Shown here in pieces: positions 1 through 8,460 of a DNA stretch of 52,932 nucleotides (positions are counted from its first letter, which is position 1; each line of letters begins with the position of its first letter). Under the pieces are notes generated by a model. That model had not been told where the DNA came from, ran no database searches, and saw only the letters and a list, made by a program, of their open reading frames with translations. The translations under genes were made by a program, and so were the position numbers. Source of the DNA: Marinomonas piezotolerans (GTDB lineage Bacteria; Pseudomonadota; Gammaproteobacteria; Pseudomonadales; Marinomonadaceae); the NCBI RefSeq assembly GCF_003362755.1, contig NZ_QKRA01000015.1, positions 1 through 52,932 on the forward strand, written 5' to 3'.

Positions 1-128
1 AGACTATGCAACAGAATGGCTGTGGTTTTACAATCATGAAAGGCCACATACTGCCAACGGAGGTAAGCCACCTCTAATGGCTGCATAACCTCTACTTTTA
101 AGCTGTATTAAAAAGGGGAGGATTACCG
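1..128 (+). mobile_element. 3' end of an IS3-family insertion sequence (left copy, partial)
   Basis: Positions 2-88 encode the C-terminus of an IS3-type DDE transposase; the motif YNHERPHTANGGKPP is typical of the end of orfB. It stops with TAA at 86-88 and is followed by about 40 noncoding bases ending GGGGAGGATTACC, the probable right terminal inverted repeat. The same 128 bases occur in reverse complement at 52805-52932, and the sequences diverge immediately after. What follows here is hsdS, so the element is inserted in hsdS. The rest of the element is outside the window; group assignment within IS3 is not possible. Confidence 0.88.
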
Positions 129-587
129 GGGCTTTGGAATTCTAAAGCCTTTGATTCTCGTCAAAGCCAACTTTGGTTGAGCATTTGCAGTTTTTTCAGC
201 ATCGATGATAGATTGAACAATTGGCGACCGTAGAACCTCAATCAGAAACTTCTTGTTGATTTTAATATTAGTGAGCTTATCAGCATTTTCGGTTAGATTT
301 GCTCCATCTAAGGATGGAGGAACCTCACCAACAATACCAAGTGTTCCAGCAACAGTGATAAATATATCATCTGAACCTATTTTGTATTTCTTGATGTGCC
401 CAGCAATATCTCTAGGAACAAACTTGATACTTGCAGTATCTACTCCCCCGTCAAACATGTCTGTAACACGGATATAGGGAAATCCGGTGTTCTCATCCGT
501 TAACTGGTAACCCTTGGGAAGTCTTTTACCTCCTTTGACTTCTGCAACATCACCAATAGATACAACCTCCCACTCCTCAGGCACCAT
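123..587 (-). pseudogene. hsdS: Type I restriction specificity subunit, truncated by IS
   Basis: Would give the DNA target specificity of the type I enzyme by binding half of the bipartite recognition site. The remaining ~154 residues are one target recognition domain, starting EEWEVVSIGDVAEVKGGK and reaching the conserved ...GFRIPKP where intact HsdS continues into PLAEQ and the second half. There the IS3 end takes over and supplies the stop codon. I chose ATG at 587 because AGGAG lies 7 bases upstream; a TTG at 602 lacks a Shine-Dalgarno. The start overlaps hsdM by 11 bases. A normal HsdS is about 400 aa, so this copy should be non-functional or at most a half-subunit. It is visibly more AT-rich than hsdM, as is common for swapped recognition domains. 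Confidence 0.85.
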
Positions 588-2100
588 AACCCAGCTCCTC
601 AAGATACTTAGCCATCTCAGTTTCCAGTTCTACCATCTGCGCTTTCAGTTGTTCACGTTCGGCGCGCACGGCCATCAGGTCGATTTCTTCCTCTTCTTCA
701 AAGGTATCCACATAGCGCGGGATATTGAGGTTGTAGTCGTTCTCTTTAATCTCGTCGAGGCTGGCCACGTAGGCGTATTTGTCTACACTGGTGTTGGCTC
801 GGTAGGTTTCGACGATCTTACTGATATTGTCTTCGCTCAGCTGGTTCTGGTTTTTGCCCGATTTAAACTCACGGCTGGCGTCGATAAAAAGTACGGTATC
901 TTCGGTTTTGGCTTTGTTAAAGATCAAAATAGCCGCCGGAATACCGGTGCCATAGAACAGTTTCTCTGGCAGGCCGATAACTGCATCAAGTAGGTTTTCT
1001 TCGATCAGTTGTTGGCGAATCTTGCCTTCGCTGGAGCCTCGGAACAACACGCCATGGGGCACTACCACGCCCATTCTACCGGTGCCCGGCTTCAAGGTTT
1101 CGATCATATGCAGGATAAACGCATAGTCGCCTTTGGTCTTTGGGGGAATGCCTCGGCGGAAACGGCTGAATTTATCGCTCTCTGCGCTATCGTGCCCCCA
1201 TTTATCCAAACTAAATGGGGGGTTGGCAGTCACAATATCAAACAGCATGAGATCGCCGTTTTTGTCCAACAGTTTGGGGTTACGGATGGTGTCGCCCCAT
1301 TCGATCTTGTGGTTGTCTTCACCGTGCAGGAACATATTCATTTTCGCCAACGACCAAGTAGAGCCAATGGCCTCTTGTCCGTACAGGGCATATTGCTTAC
1401 TACCGTGGTTGGCGACGACTTTGCGACCACATTTCATTAGTAGCGAGCCAGAACCACAGGCCGGGTCACAGATACTTTCCCCCGGTTGCGGATCAAGTAG
1501 CTCGGCGATCAAGTCAGATACCTCTGGCGGAGTATAGAATTCACCGGCTTTCTGACCACCGGAGGCGGCGAAGTTTTTGATCAGGTATTCGTAGGCGTTA
1601 CCGATAACGTCCAGCGTACCGACGCGGCTGGGTTTTAGGCTTAATTCCGGTTTGGCGAAGTCTTCTAGTAGATGACGCAGGATGTCATTTTTCTGCTTCG
1701 AGTCACCAAGTTTGTCCGTGTTGAAGGTAATGTCTTGGAACACGCTTTTACCGGCGTCTTTAAGTTTGGTGCCGTTGGCTTCCTCGATAGCATGTAGCGC
1801 TTGGTCGATTCGCTCACCGTTGCCGGGCTCGTGGCGGCGTTCCCAAAGGGTATAGAAGCTGGCTTGTTTCGGTAATACAAAGCGCTCGGACTTCATCATT
1901 TCCTCGATTAGCTCCGGCTCATCCCCGTATTCCGCTTGGTAGTTATCGTAGTGATCCCGCCATACATCTGAGATGTACTTTAAGAACAACATGGTCAGGA
2001 TAAAGTCTTTATAGGTATCTGCGCTGATGGTGCCACGGAAGGTGTCACAGGCATTCCATAGGGCTTTGTTAATCGTGTCTTGATTGATCTGATCGCTCAT
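577..2100 (-). CDS. hsdM: Type I restriction-modification methyltransferase subunit
   Basis: N6-adenine DNA methyltransferase subunit of a type I system (works with HsdS, and with HsdR for cutting). The 507-aa length is normal. An N-terminal helical HsdM_N domain covers about residues 10-150; the SAM-binding motif DPACGSGSLL is at ~212-221 and the catalytic NPPF at ~293-296. The C-terminal helical part (EEEEEIDLMAVRAEREQL onward) is where HsdS contacts are expected. It is immediately upstream of and overlaps the broken hsdS. GC is higher than in neighbouring genes, suggesting recent arrival. hsdR is not visible and could lie beyond the IS. Confidence 0.95.
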   Translation of the reverse strand: MSDQINQDTINKALWNACDTFRGTISADTYKDFILTMLFLKYISDVWRDHYDNYQAEYGDEPELIEEMMKSERFVLPKQASFYTLWERRHEPGNGERIDQALHAIEEANGTKLKDAGKSVFQDITFNTDKLGDSKQKNDILRHLLEDFAKPELSLKPSRVGTLDVIGNAYEYLIKNFAASGGQKAGEFYTPPEVSDLIAELLDPQPGESICDPACGSGSLLMKCGRKVVANHGSKQYALYGQEAIGSTWSLAKMNMFLHGEDNHKIEWGDTIRNPKLLDKNGDLMLFDIVTANPPFSLDKWGHDSAESDKFSRFRRGIPPKTKGDYAFILHMIETLKPGTGRMGVVVPHGVLFRGSSEGKIRQQLIEENLLDAVIGLPEKLFYGTGIPAAILIFNKAKTEDTVLFIDASREFKSGKNQNQLSEDNISKIVETYRANTSVDKYAYVASLDEIKENDYNLNIPRYVDTFEEEEEIDLMAVRAEREQLKAQMVELETEMAKYLEELGYGA

Positions 2101-2286
2101 AAATAGGCTCTGAAATTACGTCAGCAAAAATGCTGAAAAAGAATAGTAAACCAACCCAAGAGGATTGGTAGATATCTGGAGTAGTAAGGGTGTTGAACGA
2201 CATTATAGAGTCGTGATGCGCTTTGGAATTTGGGCTTGGCATGCGAACTGTTCCATGTGCGTGCTTCGGTATAGGTCGACTATAAC

Positions 2287-2760
2287 CTATTTTTCGTATT
2301 TGATCTCAAGCACATACCAGTTCTTCTCTCCACTTGGCGTCCGAACGATTATTTCGTCATCTACTTCTTTACCTATGCAAGCTCGGGCCATGGGAGAATC
2401 AATGGAAATATAGTCATCACGACCATAGATCTCTTCTGAACCAACAATTCGAAAAGCCAGCGTTTTTTCGTCGTCATCTTCTAGCGTAACCCATGCTCCG
2501 AAGAACACTTTCCCCTCCTGCTGAGGGTGATAATCTACGATTTCAATACCATCAAGAAGCTTTCGTAGAAACCTTACACGGCGGTCAATTTCACGTAATT
2601 TTTTCTTGTTGTATTGATAATCTGCGTTCTCAGAACGATCACCTAGGGCAGCAGCCCAAGTGACAATCTTCGTAATCTCTGGGCGCTCTTTTCGCCAGAG
2701 ATAGTCAACTTCATCCTTTAATTTCTGGTGACCTTCACGGGTAATTAACTTTCTACGCAT
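2287..2760 (-). CDS. greB: Transcript cleavage factor GreB, E. coli type, intact
   Basis: Restarts backtracked RNA polymerase by stimulating cleavage of the nascent RNA through the secondary channel. 157 aa, full length for the E. coli branch: N-terminal coiled-coil with GDRSENADYQYNKK (acidic tip), then C-terminal globular domain with QQEGKVFFGAW and YISIDSPMARA. The start ATG has AGGAA about 8 bases upstream. It lies 36 bases downstream of the helicase on the same strand, so it may be co-transcribed. A second greB of a different (Pseudomonas-like, MSRYRPP) branch is broken at 9734-9931. This intact copy is either cargo or the result of recombination at greB. It should provide the cell's GreB function. 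Confidence 0.93.
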   Translation of the reverse strand: MRRKLITREGHQKLKDEVDYLWRKERPEITKIVTWAAALGDRSENADYQYNKKKLREIDRRVRFLRKLLDGIEIVDYHPQQEGKVFFGAWVTLEDDDEKTLAFRIVGSEEIYGRDDYISIDSPMARACIGKEVDDEIIVRTPSGEKNWYVLEIKYEK

Positions 2761-2796
2761 TTGGGAATTCCTAACGAATACAACAATAAGCAGATA

Positions 2797-4197
2797 TCAT
2801 AAAGTAGGCTGCGAATTCATAAGCACTTGAATCACGCGTTCTCTTATTCCATCGATTGATAGCACCGATGATACCAGAGTAGAAGGCGAACCAACGACAC
2901 CTTCATCAGTCGATGACAAGCCCTTTCTATCCATTTCAGAGTCATCTCCAAAGACTACAGAGATATTATCGCGATCTTTTGGTTTACTTGGCCTTCCTAC
3001 AATTGGTGGAGCAACGACTTTTTCTTCTGTTAGATTCTCTTTGATGTAAGATCCTGAGACTTCTTGCTCTAACCGCTGCGCATAGCTTATTAAATTCTCT
3101 TCTGCCAAAGTGTAGAAAAAACACTCGTCTGTTTGATCTTTCGTCACTCGAATGATGCGGCCCAGCACCTGTCGAAAGTAAAGTTCTGTTTTCGTTGCAG
3201 ACAAGTGACAACAGACCTGTAATCTAGGGATATCAACCCCTTCACTTACCATAGCGATGCTCACTATCCAGTGCTCTGTTCCTTGTCGAAACTCTTCGAT
3301 CTGCCTAATCGAGTTGTCATCTTTATAGGACACAAGAACAACTTCCTGAGAGAAATGGTCCTCTAGCATTTGCTTAATAAATAGAGCATGAGAATAGGAA
3401 GCCGCTACAACCAAACCACCGGCAGCTGGGGAGCTTTCCCTCAGGCTCTTCAAACGTTTTACACCACGCTTTAATACCTCAAATGTCAGCGACTCATTGG
3501 ACAAAAGATCCAAATAACTGTTGTCATTGTCTTTTAAGAACTCTGCAATAGACGAGTAGGACAAGTGAGAGCCATCAGCATTTTTGGTAATCTTAGTAGC
3601 ATCTAAAGCGATTACTTTTGGCAAGCGACAAACCTTGTCTGTTACAGCATCGCTTAAACCATACTCCCATTGATAACTAAGGCCTGAATCTTCAGCATCA
3701 TAAGAGGCAAATGTAATAGGATCCCCATCCGTTCTCCAGGGCGTACCAGAAAGAGATAGGGTAAAGGTTGCTAAGGACGATACTTGTCGCAATAACTGAA
3801 TTCCCCACGCATTACCCTGAACAAATTCGGAGCCAGAACAATGATGAATTTCATCGAGAACAACAAAAACTCGACTGTTCACCAAATCAGCTAAAACTGA
3901 ATGATCTCCATTTAGTAAAGACTGGTAAGTTAAGGAAACTCCTACTGAGCCAATACGACCTGAAAAAGGCCTTCCAAGCAGATTTTTGAAAGTAGAGCTG
4001 ACTGACTCACATATTGTTCGAGAGGGAGACAAGCACACGATGTAGTCAATTCTCCCTGCTTCAAGAAGTATTTTAGCCACCGTTGCAGCCATCACCGTTT
4101 TACCTGCACCTGGAGTCGCTAAGCAAAAGTAATGCTTGTGATGGCCAAAATGATCAATGACGCTATTCACACAATCTCTTTGCCAATTTCTCAACAT
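2797..4197 (-). CDS. SF2 DEAD/DEAH-type helicase
   Basis: ATP-dependent nucleic-acid translocase or helicase of superfamily 2; substrate unknown. Residues 27-34 form the Walker A ATPGAGKT, 115-118 are DEIH (motif II), SGTPWR is motif III, and QVLGRIIR is motif VI in the second RecA-like lobe. The roughly 90 C-terminal residues after the helicase core are low in recognisable structure. 466 aa is small: there is no nuclease or methylase fused, unlike HsdR or Res subunits. The start overlaps the end of the upstream 171-aa gene by 7 bases, so the two are a translationally coupled pair inside the greB-bounded element. A defence role is a guess from context only. Confidence 0.85.
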   Translation of the reverse strand: MLRNWQRDCVNSVIDHFGHHKHYFCLATPGAGKTVMAATVAKILLEAGRIDYIVCLSPSRTICESVSSTFKNLLGRPFSGRIGSVGVSLTYQSLLNGDHSVLADLVNSRVFVVLDEIHHCSGSEFVQGNAWGIQLLRQVSSLATFTLSLSGTPWRTDGDPITFASYDAEDSGLSYQWEYGLSDAVTDKVCRLPKVIALDATKITKNADGSHLSYSSIAEFLKDNDNSYLDLLSNESLTFEVLKRGVKRLKSLRESSPAAGGLVVAASYSHALFIKQMLEDHFSQEVVLVSYKDDNSIRQIEEFRQGTEHWIVSIAMVSEGVDIPRLQVCCHLSATKTELYFRQVLGRIIRVTKDQTDECFFYTLAEENLISYAQRLEQEVSGSYIKENLTEEKVVAPPIVGRPSKPKDRDNISVVFGDDSEMDRKGLSSTDEGVVGSPSTLVSSVLSIDGIRERVIQVLMNSQPTL

Positions 4198-4706
4198 TGC
4201 TTTGCCTCTAACCTTTCTGCGGAAGCCTTCAGCTTTCTGACTGCGCTTAACTTGCCATACAATGTAGTAATTCGACTGCGTTCATTGGAGATCATTCCTT
4301 CGGCATCAGCAGATAAAATCGGGAATCGCACAGACAACACCCGCATCTCTTCTAGCTCTGATAAAGCCAGAGAAACCTCATTCTCAAGCCTAGCTTCATC
4401 CAGAGTTAACTCATCCAATACAGCCTTACTATTTAAGGGCTCCTCTGTAGAGAAATCCGACACTAGTTTCTTAAGACTTTCAGAGGGCTCATACCATCGA
4501 GAGTTTCTTGATCCATGCGATGTAAGCAAGCCTAATTTCGTAAGACGATGGACTTGTCGAGCAACAAACTTTTCTGATTTCTCTTTATCGCCGTATGCTT
4601 CAAATGACATTGATTTTGCAATCAAATCTGCTCTATGAAGGCGTTTAGGAAGAATGGATCGGATAACATTGAGCATCGTAGGATGCACATGAATTTTGGA
4701 GGTCAC
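4191..4706 (-). CDS. Unknown protein, winged-helix-like N-terminus plus coiled coil
   Basis: 171 aa, not a family I recognise. The first ~75 residues (ADLIAKSMSFEAYGDKEK, QVHRLTKLGLLTSHGSRNSR) read like a winged-helix DNA-binding domain with a beta hairpin. The remainder is charged and helical, with a likely coiled coil near EARLENEVSLALSELEE and a second helix at the end. Starts with GTG. Overlap with the helicase gene indicates one transcript; the promoter must lie in the 73-base divergent region with the two ACTAAG/CTTAGT dyads shared with the XRE regulator. Probable DNA-binding partner or regulator of the helicase. Confidence 0.6.
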   Translation of the reverse strand: MTSKIHVHPTMLNVIRSILPKRLHRADLIAKSMSFEAYGDKEKSEKFVARQVHRLTKLGLLTSHGSRNSRWYEPSESLKKLVSDFSTEEPLNSKAVLDELTLDEARLENEVSLALSELEEMRVLSVRFPILSADAEGMISNERSRITTLYGKLSAVRKLKASAERLEAKQC

Positions 4707-4723
4707 AGCATGAATCTCAAAAT

Positions 4724-4774
4724 ACTAAGGATTGCTTAGTATACAGACTTAAGAGAAACTAAGAAAATCTTAGT
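4724..4774. promoter_or_regulatory. Two identical 17-bp dyad operators in a divergent promoter region
   Basis: ACTAAG-N5-CTTAGT occurs at 4724-4740 and again at 4758-4774, both arms perfect, centres 34 bp apart (about three helical turns). The second copy ends six bases before the TTG start of the XRE-type gene, and the first lies just upstream of the leftward 171-aa gene. This is the usual layout for an autoregulated control switch. The regulator is inferred to be the adjacent XRE protein. Confidence 0.75.
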
Positions 4775-4779
4775 CACTA

Positions 4780-5115
4780 TTGGCAGAGAACAATGAGAAC
4801 AGAGTGCAACCTAACCCCATACCTATTCGGCTCAAAGAAGCAAGGAAACGTAAAGGCCTCAGTCAGCGTGAACTCGGAATACGCACAGGCATGGATGAAA
4901 ATGTGGCCAGTGCACGCATGAATCAATATGAGAAGGGAAAACACGCTCCCGACATTGAGATACTCAGATCTATAGCTAAGGAGTTAGATGTGCCTTTGAG
5001 CTACTTCTTCTGTGATGACGAAACTTCGGCGGAAATTGTTAAGCAACTCAACAGGCTTTCAAATGATGATCGAGAGAGCATTCTAAAAATCATACTAGAA
5101 AAAGTTAAAGACTAG
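4780..5115 (+). CDS. XRE-family transcriptional regulator
   Basis: 111 aa with a Cro/C1-type helix-turn-helix: IRLKEARKRKGLSQRELG, then NQYEKGKHAPDIEILRSIAKELDVPLSYFF, in residues ~15-75. The short C-terminal tail is helical (LNRLSNDDRESILKIILEKV). Likely represses itself and the divergent helicase pair through the twin ACTAAG/CTTAGT dyads upstream. Start is uncertain: TTG at 4780 has no clear Shine-Dalgarno, and an in-frame GTG at 4804 is possible. Ends 15 bases before the large recombinase gene, so it probably heads that operon. Confidence 0.85.
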   Translation: MAENNENRVQPNPIPIRLKEARKRKGLSQRELGIRTGMDENVASARMNQYEKGKHAPDIEILRSIAKELDVPLSYFFCDDETSAEIVKQLNRLSNDDRESILKIILEKVKD

Positions 5116-5130
5116 ACCGGAAACTCTTCT

Positions 5131-7848
5131 ATGCACGCTGTTCAACACCACTCATACACACTTAGACAACTCAAGAAAGAATGTAAGAAACTTGGAATAC
5201 GCAATTCCGTTGAGTATCGCGCAGAGTATAAAAAGCACCCTGGTTTTCCTGCAAACCTCGAGCGAACTTACCGTGAAGAATGGATAAGTTACTGCGACTT
5301 TTTTGATATTCCAGAATTTGTCGATTACCAGTCACTTAAAAAGTTAATCCAGCCAATAGGTCTTAAAAGCCAGGCCGAATACAAAAAATTTCTTCGAGAG
5401 TACAGTGATCCGACATTACCTTATGATCCCCAAACTGTATATGGAAACCAATGGGAAGACTGGTTTATCTTTTTAGGAAAAGAGCAACCTTTTCAACCGC
5501 GCTACATAACAGAGGGTTATCAAAAGTGGCGTGAGCATATTGAAGAGTTCATGAAGAATGCCCGTGGTGGACAGAGTAAAGTAACAGCTCTATGTCGTTT
5601 CGTTCGTCTTTATATTGAAAAATATGATATTGCTGAAAGCCCTGAGCATTTCATGATGCTAGAAAAGCCGTTTCTAAAACCTCTCAACGCGGAACTAGAA
5701 GCTTTTAGTGATAACACGAAAGGAAACATCCTAAAAAGTACTAACCAATTCTTAGACTATGTTTTAGACAATCACCTTACAATCGAAGATGAAGAAACTG
5801 GAGAGATACTCAGAATTACCGGTGCAAGAAATCCGCTTAAACTATTTTTAACCGATGCAAGCGTCACCAACCCTAATCGTGCAGAGTCCAACAAAGCTTG
5901 CTTACCTTATCATTTTGTCAAAAAAGCTAGCGAGTGGCTTCTTCCTAACAATGCTAAAAACTTTCGTTCTCTTAAACACCTTCAAATATTTGATGCGGAT
6001 TGGATCGAAGTAGATTCAAGCGTAATTGACAAATTTGACCCTGACTGCGTCTTTAAAATCATTGGTGGAAAATACCATATCTGGTGCCCAACTGACTGGA
6101 TCCACCTATACGCTCTCTTAAGAGTGCCACTGCGTGGTAGACAGATTGCCTACAATGACTCTGGCGAAGGAGACGCGAAGATAGCGGATGTTGATAAAGC
6201 TGGAAATATCATATGGCTCGAAAATACGGGCCCCCTTGCGAATACAACAAAGCATCAATCCTTTATCAAAGACTATGGTAATAATGAAATTGGGATGTTT
6301 GTTACCACAAATAAGACTAGTAACAATGGACAAGGATATTCTATTCCATACATGCCTGATGATTTAGCCTACTGGCTAGTCCGGTTACGAAAATGGCAAC
6401 AGAAATACAACCCTATACATGAGCCAACCTACTGGTCTTCACTGACTAGAACTAACTTGAATGAAGCTCAGCTAAAAGCAAAAGGAAAGAATTGTTTTTT
6501 ATTTAGAGCGTTCTCAGACCAAGAGCCTAAAAATCCATCATCAGCATTAACAACGCGACTTGCTGCGACCTTATACAATATTCAGCCAAAGGATTTACAG
6601 CTTGCAGAGTTTAAGTCGATAAAGTCAAACTTAAGTCATTACAAGTCTGTTTACACTCCCCATTCGATGCGAGTCAGTTTAATCACTGCATATATAATGG
6701 AAAAGGGCTTGCCAATCGAAGTTGTAATGAAAATAGTCGGCCACAGCTCCATAGTCATGTCGATTTACTATGTAAAGATCTCAAACTCAGAAATCCGAAA
6801 GAAGCTCGAAGCAGCAGAAAAAATAGCTCTTCAATCTCAAGCGGTCGAAACTCAAAAAGTCATTGAGAGAAATCAGATTGAGTCTGTAAAAAACACTCTG
6901 ATCTCAAATAATGATGACCTATTAAGATCATTGACAAACACGACTCCTGCTGGGAATTTCATTTTTAGAGACTATGGCATTTGTCCATTTGCTGCATCTC
7001 AATGTCATGACGGTGGAGAGGAAATAAATAGCAGCCAAATAAGATCGCCTGTACCTCAAGGCTACCTTGGCAACCAAAACTGCCTCCGATGTCGACACTT
7101 TATAACGGGGCCAGCCTTTATAGGAGGCTTACTTTCAATAACGAATGAAATATTGCTTGAGGCAAATGAGCAATCAGATATCTGCAATCGTATCCAAACA
7201 AACATTGAGAAAATTGAAGATGAGCTAAACACCTTAGACGAAGCCGAATTTATTGCTCATACAAAGGGTGAAAAAGCGCCTGCATCAAATAGGAATGTAA
7301 TTGAACAGAGTTTAAGGCACACAGAATCAGAATATGAAAGTGCGGCAAAAAAACTAGACATGTTCTTATGTGATTTACAGTCATCATACTCCCTTGTGAA
7401 GAAGTGCTTGAGTACAACAAGCCTAGATAACGAAAGTAGTGAATTTCCGACGTTAATTAAATCTGATGATGCAGAGGCAATCATCCAAATTGAGGAGTCC
7501 AGCCAATTTGAGCAGCTTCAAGAAATTTGTGAGAATGCTACAATCTACACTTCATCGAATGCCAAAAGAGCTATCTACCCTAGGAGTCAACTGCTTGATC
7601 GGATGGCCTCTTTAAACAACATTGCCCCAAGCTTATTTATGCTATCAGAAGATCAGCAGTTTCATGTGGGAAACCAGTTATGCAGCTTACTTAAAGCAAG
7701 ACTTGGAACCTGGAAACGAGTAAGTGAACTTGTCACGGGAAACATAATGCTTATTGATCTTGGTGAATCAGAAAAAATTGAACCCTCAGAAATTCAATTA
7801 ACCATAAAGTCATCATTAGAAGAAGCAAATAAAAAAATTTCAAATTAG
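5131..7848 (+). CDS. Large tyrosine recombinase, GmtZ (VPA1269)-like
   Basis: 905 aa; probably catalyses integration or excision of the greB-bounded element. N-terminal region (~1-120) has two integrase-repeat-like units (YREEWISYCDFF, YGNQWEDWFIFLG). A core-binding region follows. The catalytic part contains RVPLRGRQ (R331-R337, box I), H511xxR514 in HSMRVS, H538 in GHSS and Y546/Y547. After it comes a cysteine cluster (C618, C625, C651, C654, in GICPFAASQCHDGG and CLRCRHFITGPAF) and a long helical C-terminus. These match, from memory, the VPA1269 family now called GmtZ of Gamma-Mobile-Trio elements. A GmtY-type recombinase normally expected upstream is absent; an XRE gene is there instead. 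Confidence 0.8.
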   Translation: MHAVQHHSYTLRQLKKECKKLGIRNSVEYRAEYKKHPGFPANLERTYREEWISYCDFFDIPEFVDYQSLKKLIQPIGLKSQAEYKKFLREYSDPTLPYDPQTVYGNQWEDWFIFLGKEQPFQPRYITEGYQKWREHIEEFMKNARGGQSKVTALCRFVRLYIEKYDIAESPEHFMMLEKPFLKPLNAELEAFSDNTKGNILKSTNQFLDYVLDNHLTIEDEETGEILRITGARNPLKLFLTDASVTNPNRAESNKACLPYHFVKKASEWLLPNNAKNFRSLKHLQIFDADWIEVDSSVIDKFDPDCVFKIIGGKYHIWCPTDWIHLYALLRVPLRGRQIAYNDSGEGDAKIADVDKAGNIIWLENTGPLANTTKHQSFIKDYGNNEIGMFVTTNKTSNNGQGYSIPYMPDDLAYWLVRLRKWQQKYNPIHEPTYWSSLTRTNLNEAQLKAKGKNCFLFRAFSDQEPKNPSSALTTRLAATLYNIQPKDLQLAEFKSIKSNLSHYKSVYTPHSMRVSLITAYIMEKGLPIEVVMKIVGHSSIVMSIYYVKISNSEIRKKLEAAEKIALQSQAVETQKVIERNQIESVKNTLISNNDDLLRSLTNTTPAGNFIFRDYGICPFAASQCHDGGEEINSSQIRSPVPQGYLGNQNCLRCRHFITGPAFIGGLLSITNEILLEANEQSDICNRIQTNIEKIEDELNTLDEAEFIAHTKGEKAPASNRNVIEQSLRHTESEYESAAKKLDMFLCDLQSSYSLVKKCLSTTSLDNESSEFPTLIKSDDAEAIIQIEESSQFEQLQEICENATIYTSSNAKRAIYPRSQLLDRMASLNNIAPSLFMLSEDQQFHVGNQLCSLLKARLGTWKRVSELVTGNIMLIDLGESEKIEPSEIQLTIKSSLEEANKKISN

Positions 7849-7857
7849 GGTAAAATT

Positions 7858-8460
7858 TTGAACGCGAAATATTTTCTGGATCAGTTAAAAAATAACAGCA
7901 GTAAAAGAGCTCAGCAGAGCCTAGATGCTATTTATCATGTCTGCCTAACTCAATTAAATAATGGAGAGACAGACTTCTCATACTCAACTATATCAAGAAT
8001 AGGCCAAGATAAAGGCGTACCAAGAGCACAATCAATTAGAAATAAGTCAGGAGAGAAGTATCAACAGTTAATAGCATACTTCAAAAAAGAAGCTGAAAAC
8101 AAAAATCCTAAGAAACTCAACAGGACTGAAGAGGATTGGGTTGAAAAAATCACCGATCCTACAACCAAAATACTAGTTCGACAACTAATCCATGAGAACA
8201 AGCGGTTAAAGTCTGAACTAAACGAAATAATACCGCCGAATAGTTTAATTGAAATCCGAGACCATAGATCAGATGATGGTAATGTAGAAAAATTAGAAGA
8301 CTTTGAAAGAAGGGCCCTAGAGTCATTACTGAGTGAGCGGATTTTAAATAAGCTATCTCTCAGCATAGACTCTATGGGGGCCTTTAAAGACATAAATAAC
8401 AAGATCGTCTTCCCGATAGGCACCGCGACGGCCTTGAAGAAATGCCTAAAGAATCTTTAG
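7858..8460 (+). CDS. Small partner of the large recombinase, GmtX-like
   Basis: 200 aa, starting with TTG nine bases after the recombinase stop, so in the same operon. The N-terminal half carries FSYSTISRIGQDKGVPRAQSI, which resembles a helix-turn-helix followed by an RNKSGE box. The middle has a coiled coil (RQLIHENKRLKSELNEI). The tail reads NNKIVFPIGTATALKKCL. The combination and position fit GmtX-type proteins, which accompany VPA1269-like integrases; molecular function unknown. Converges with the 397-aa gene, overlapping its end by four bases. Confidence 0.6.
   Translation: MNAKYFLDQLKNNSSKRAQQSLDAIYHVCLTQLNNGETDFSYSTISRIGQDKGVPRAQSIRNKSGEKYQQLIAYFKKEAENKNPKKLNRTEEDWVEKITDPTTKILVRQLIHENKRLKSELNEIIPPNSLIEIRDHRSDDGNVEKLEDFERRALESLLSERILNKLSLSIDSMGAFKDINNKIVFPIGTATALKKCLKNL

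Noticed and set aside
1009..1537. Plus-strand frames inside hsdM
   Set aside because: Antisense shadows of a fully conserved methyltransferase gene.
2101..2286. Small gene between hsdM and greB
   Set aside because: The open frame on the plus strand overlaps greB and lacks start signals; nothing supported.
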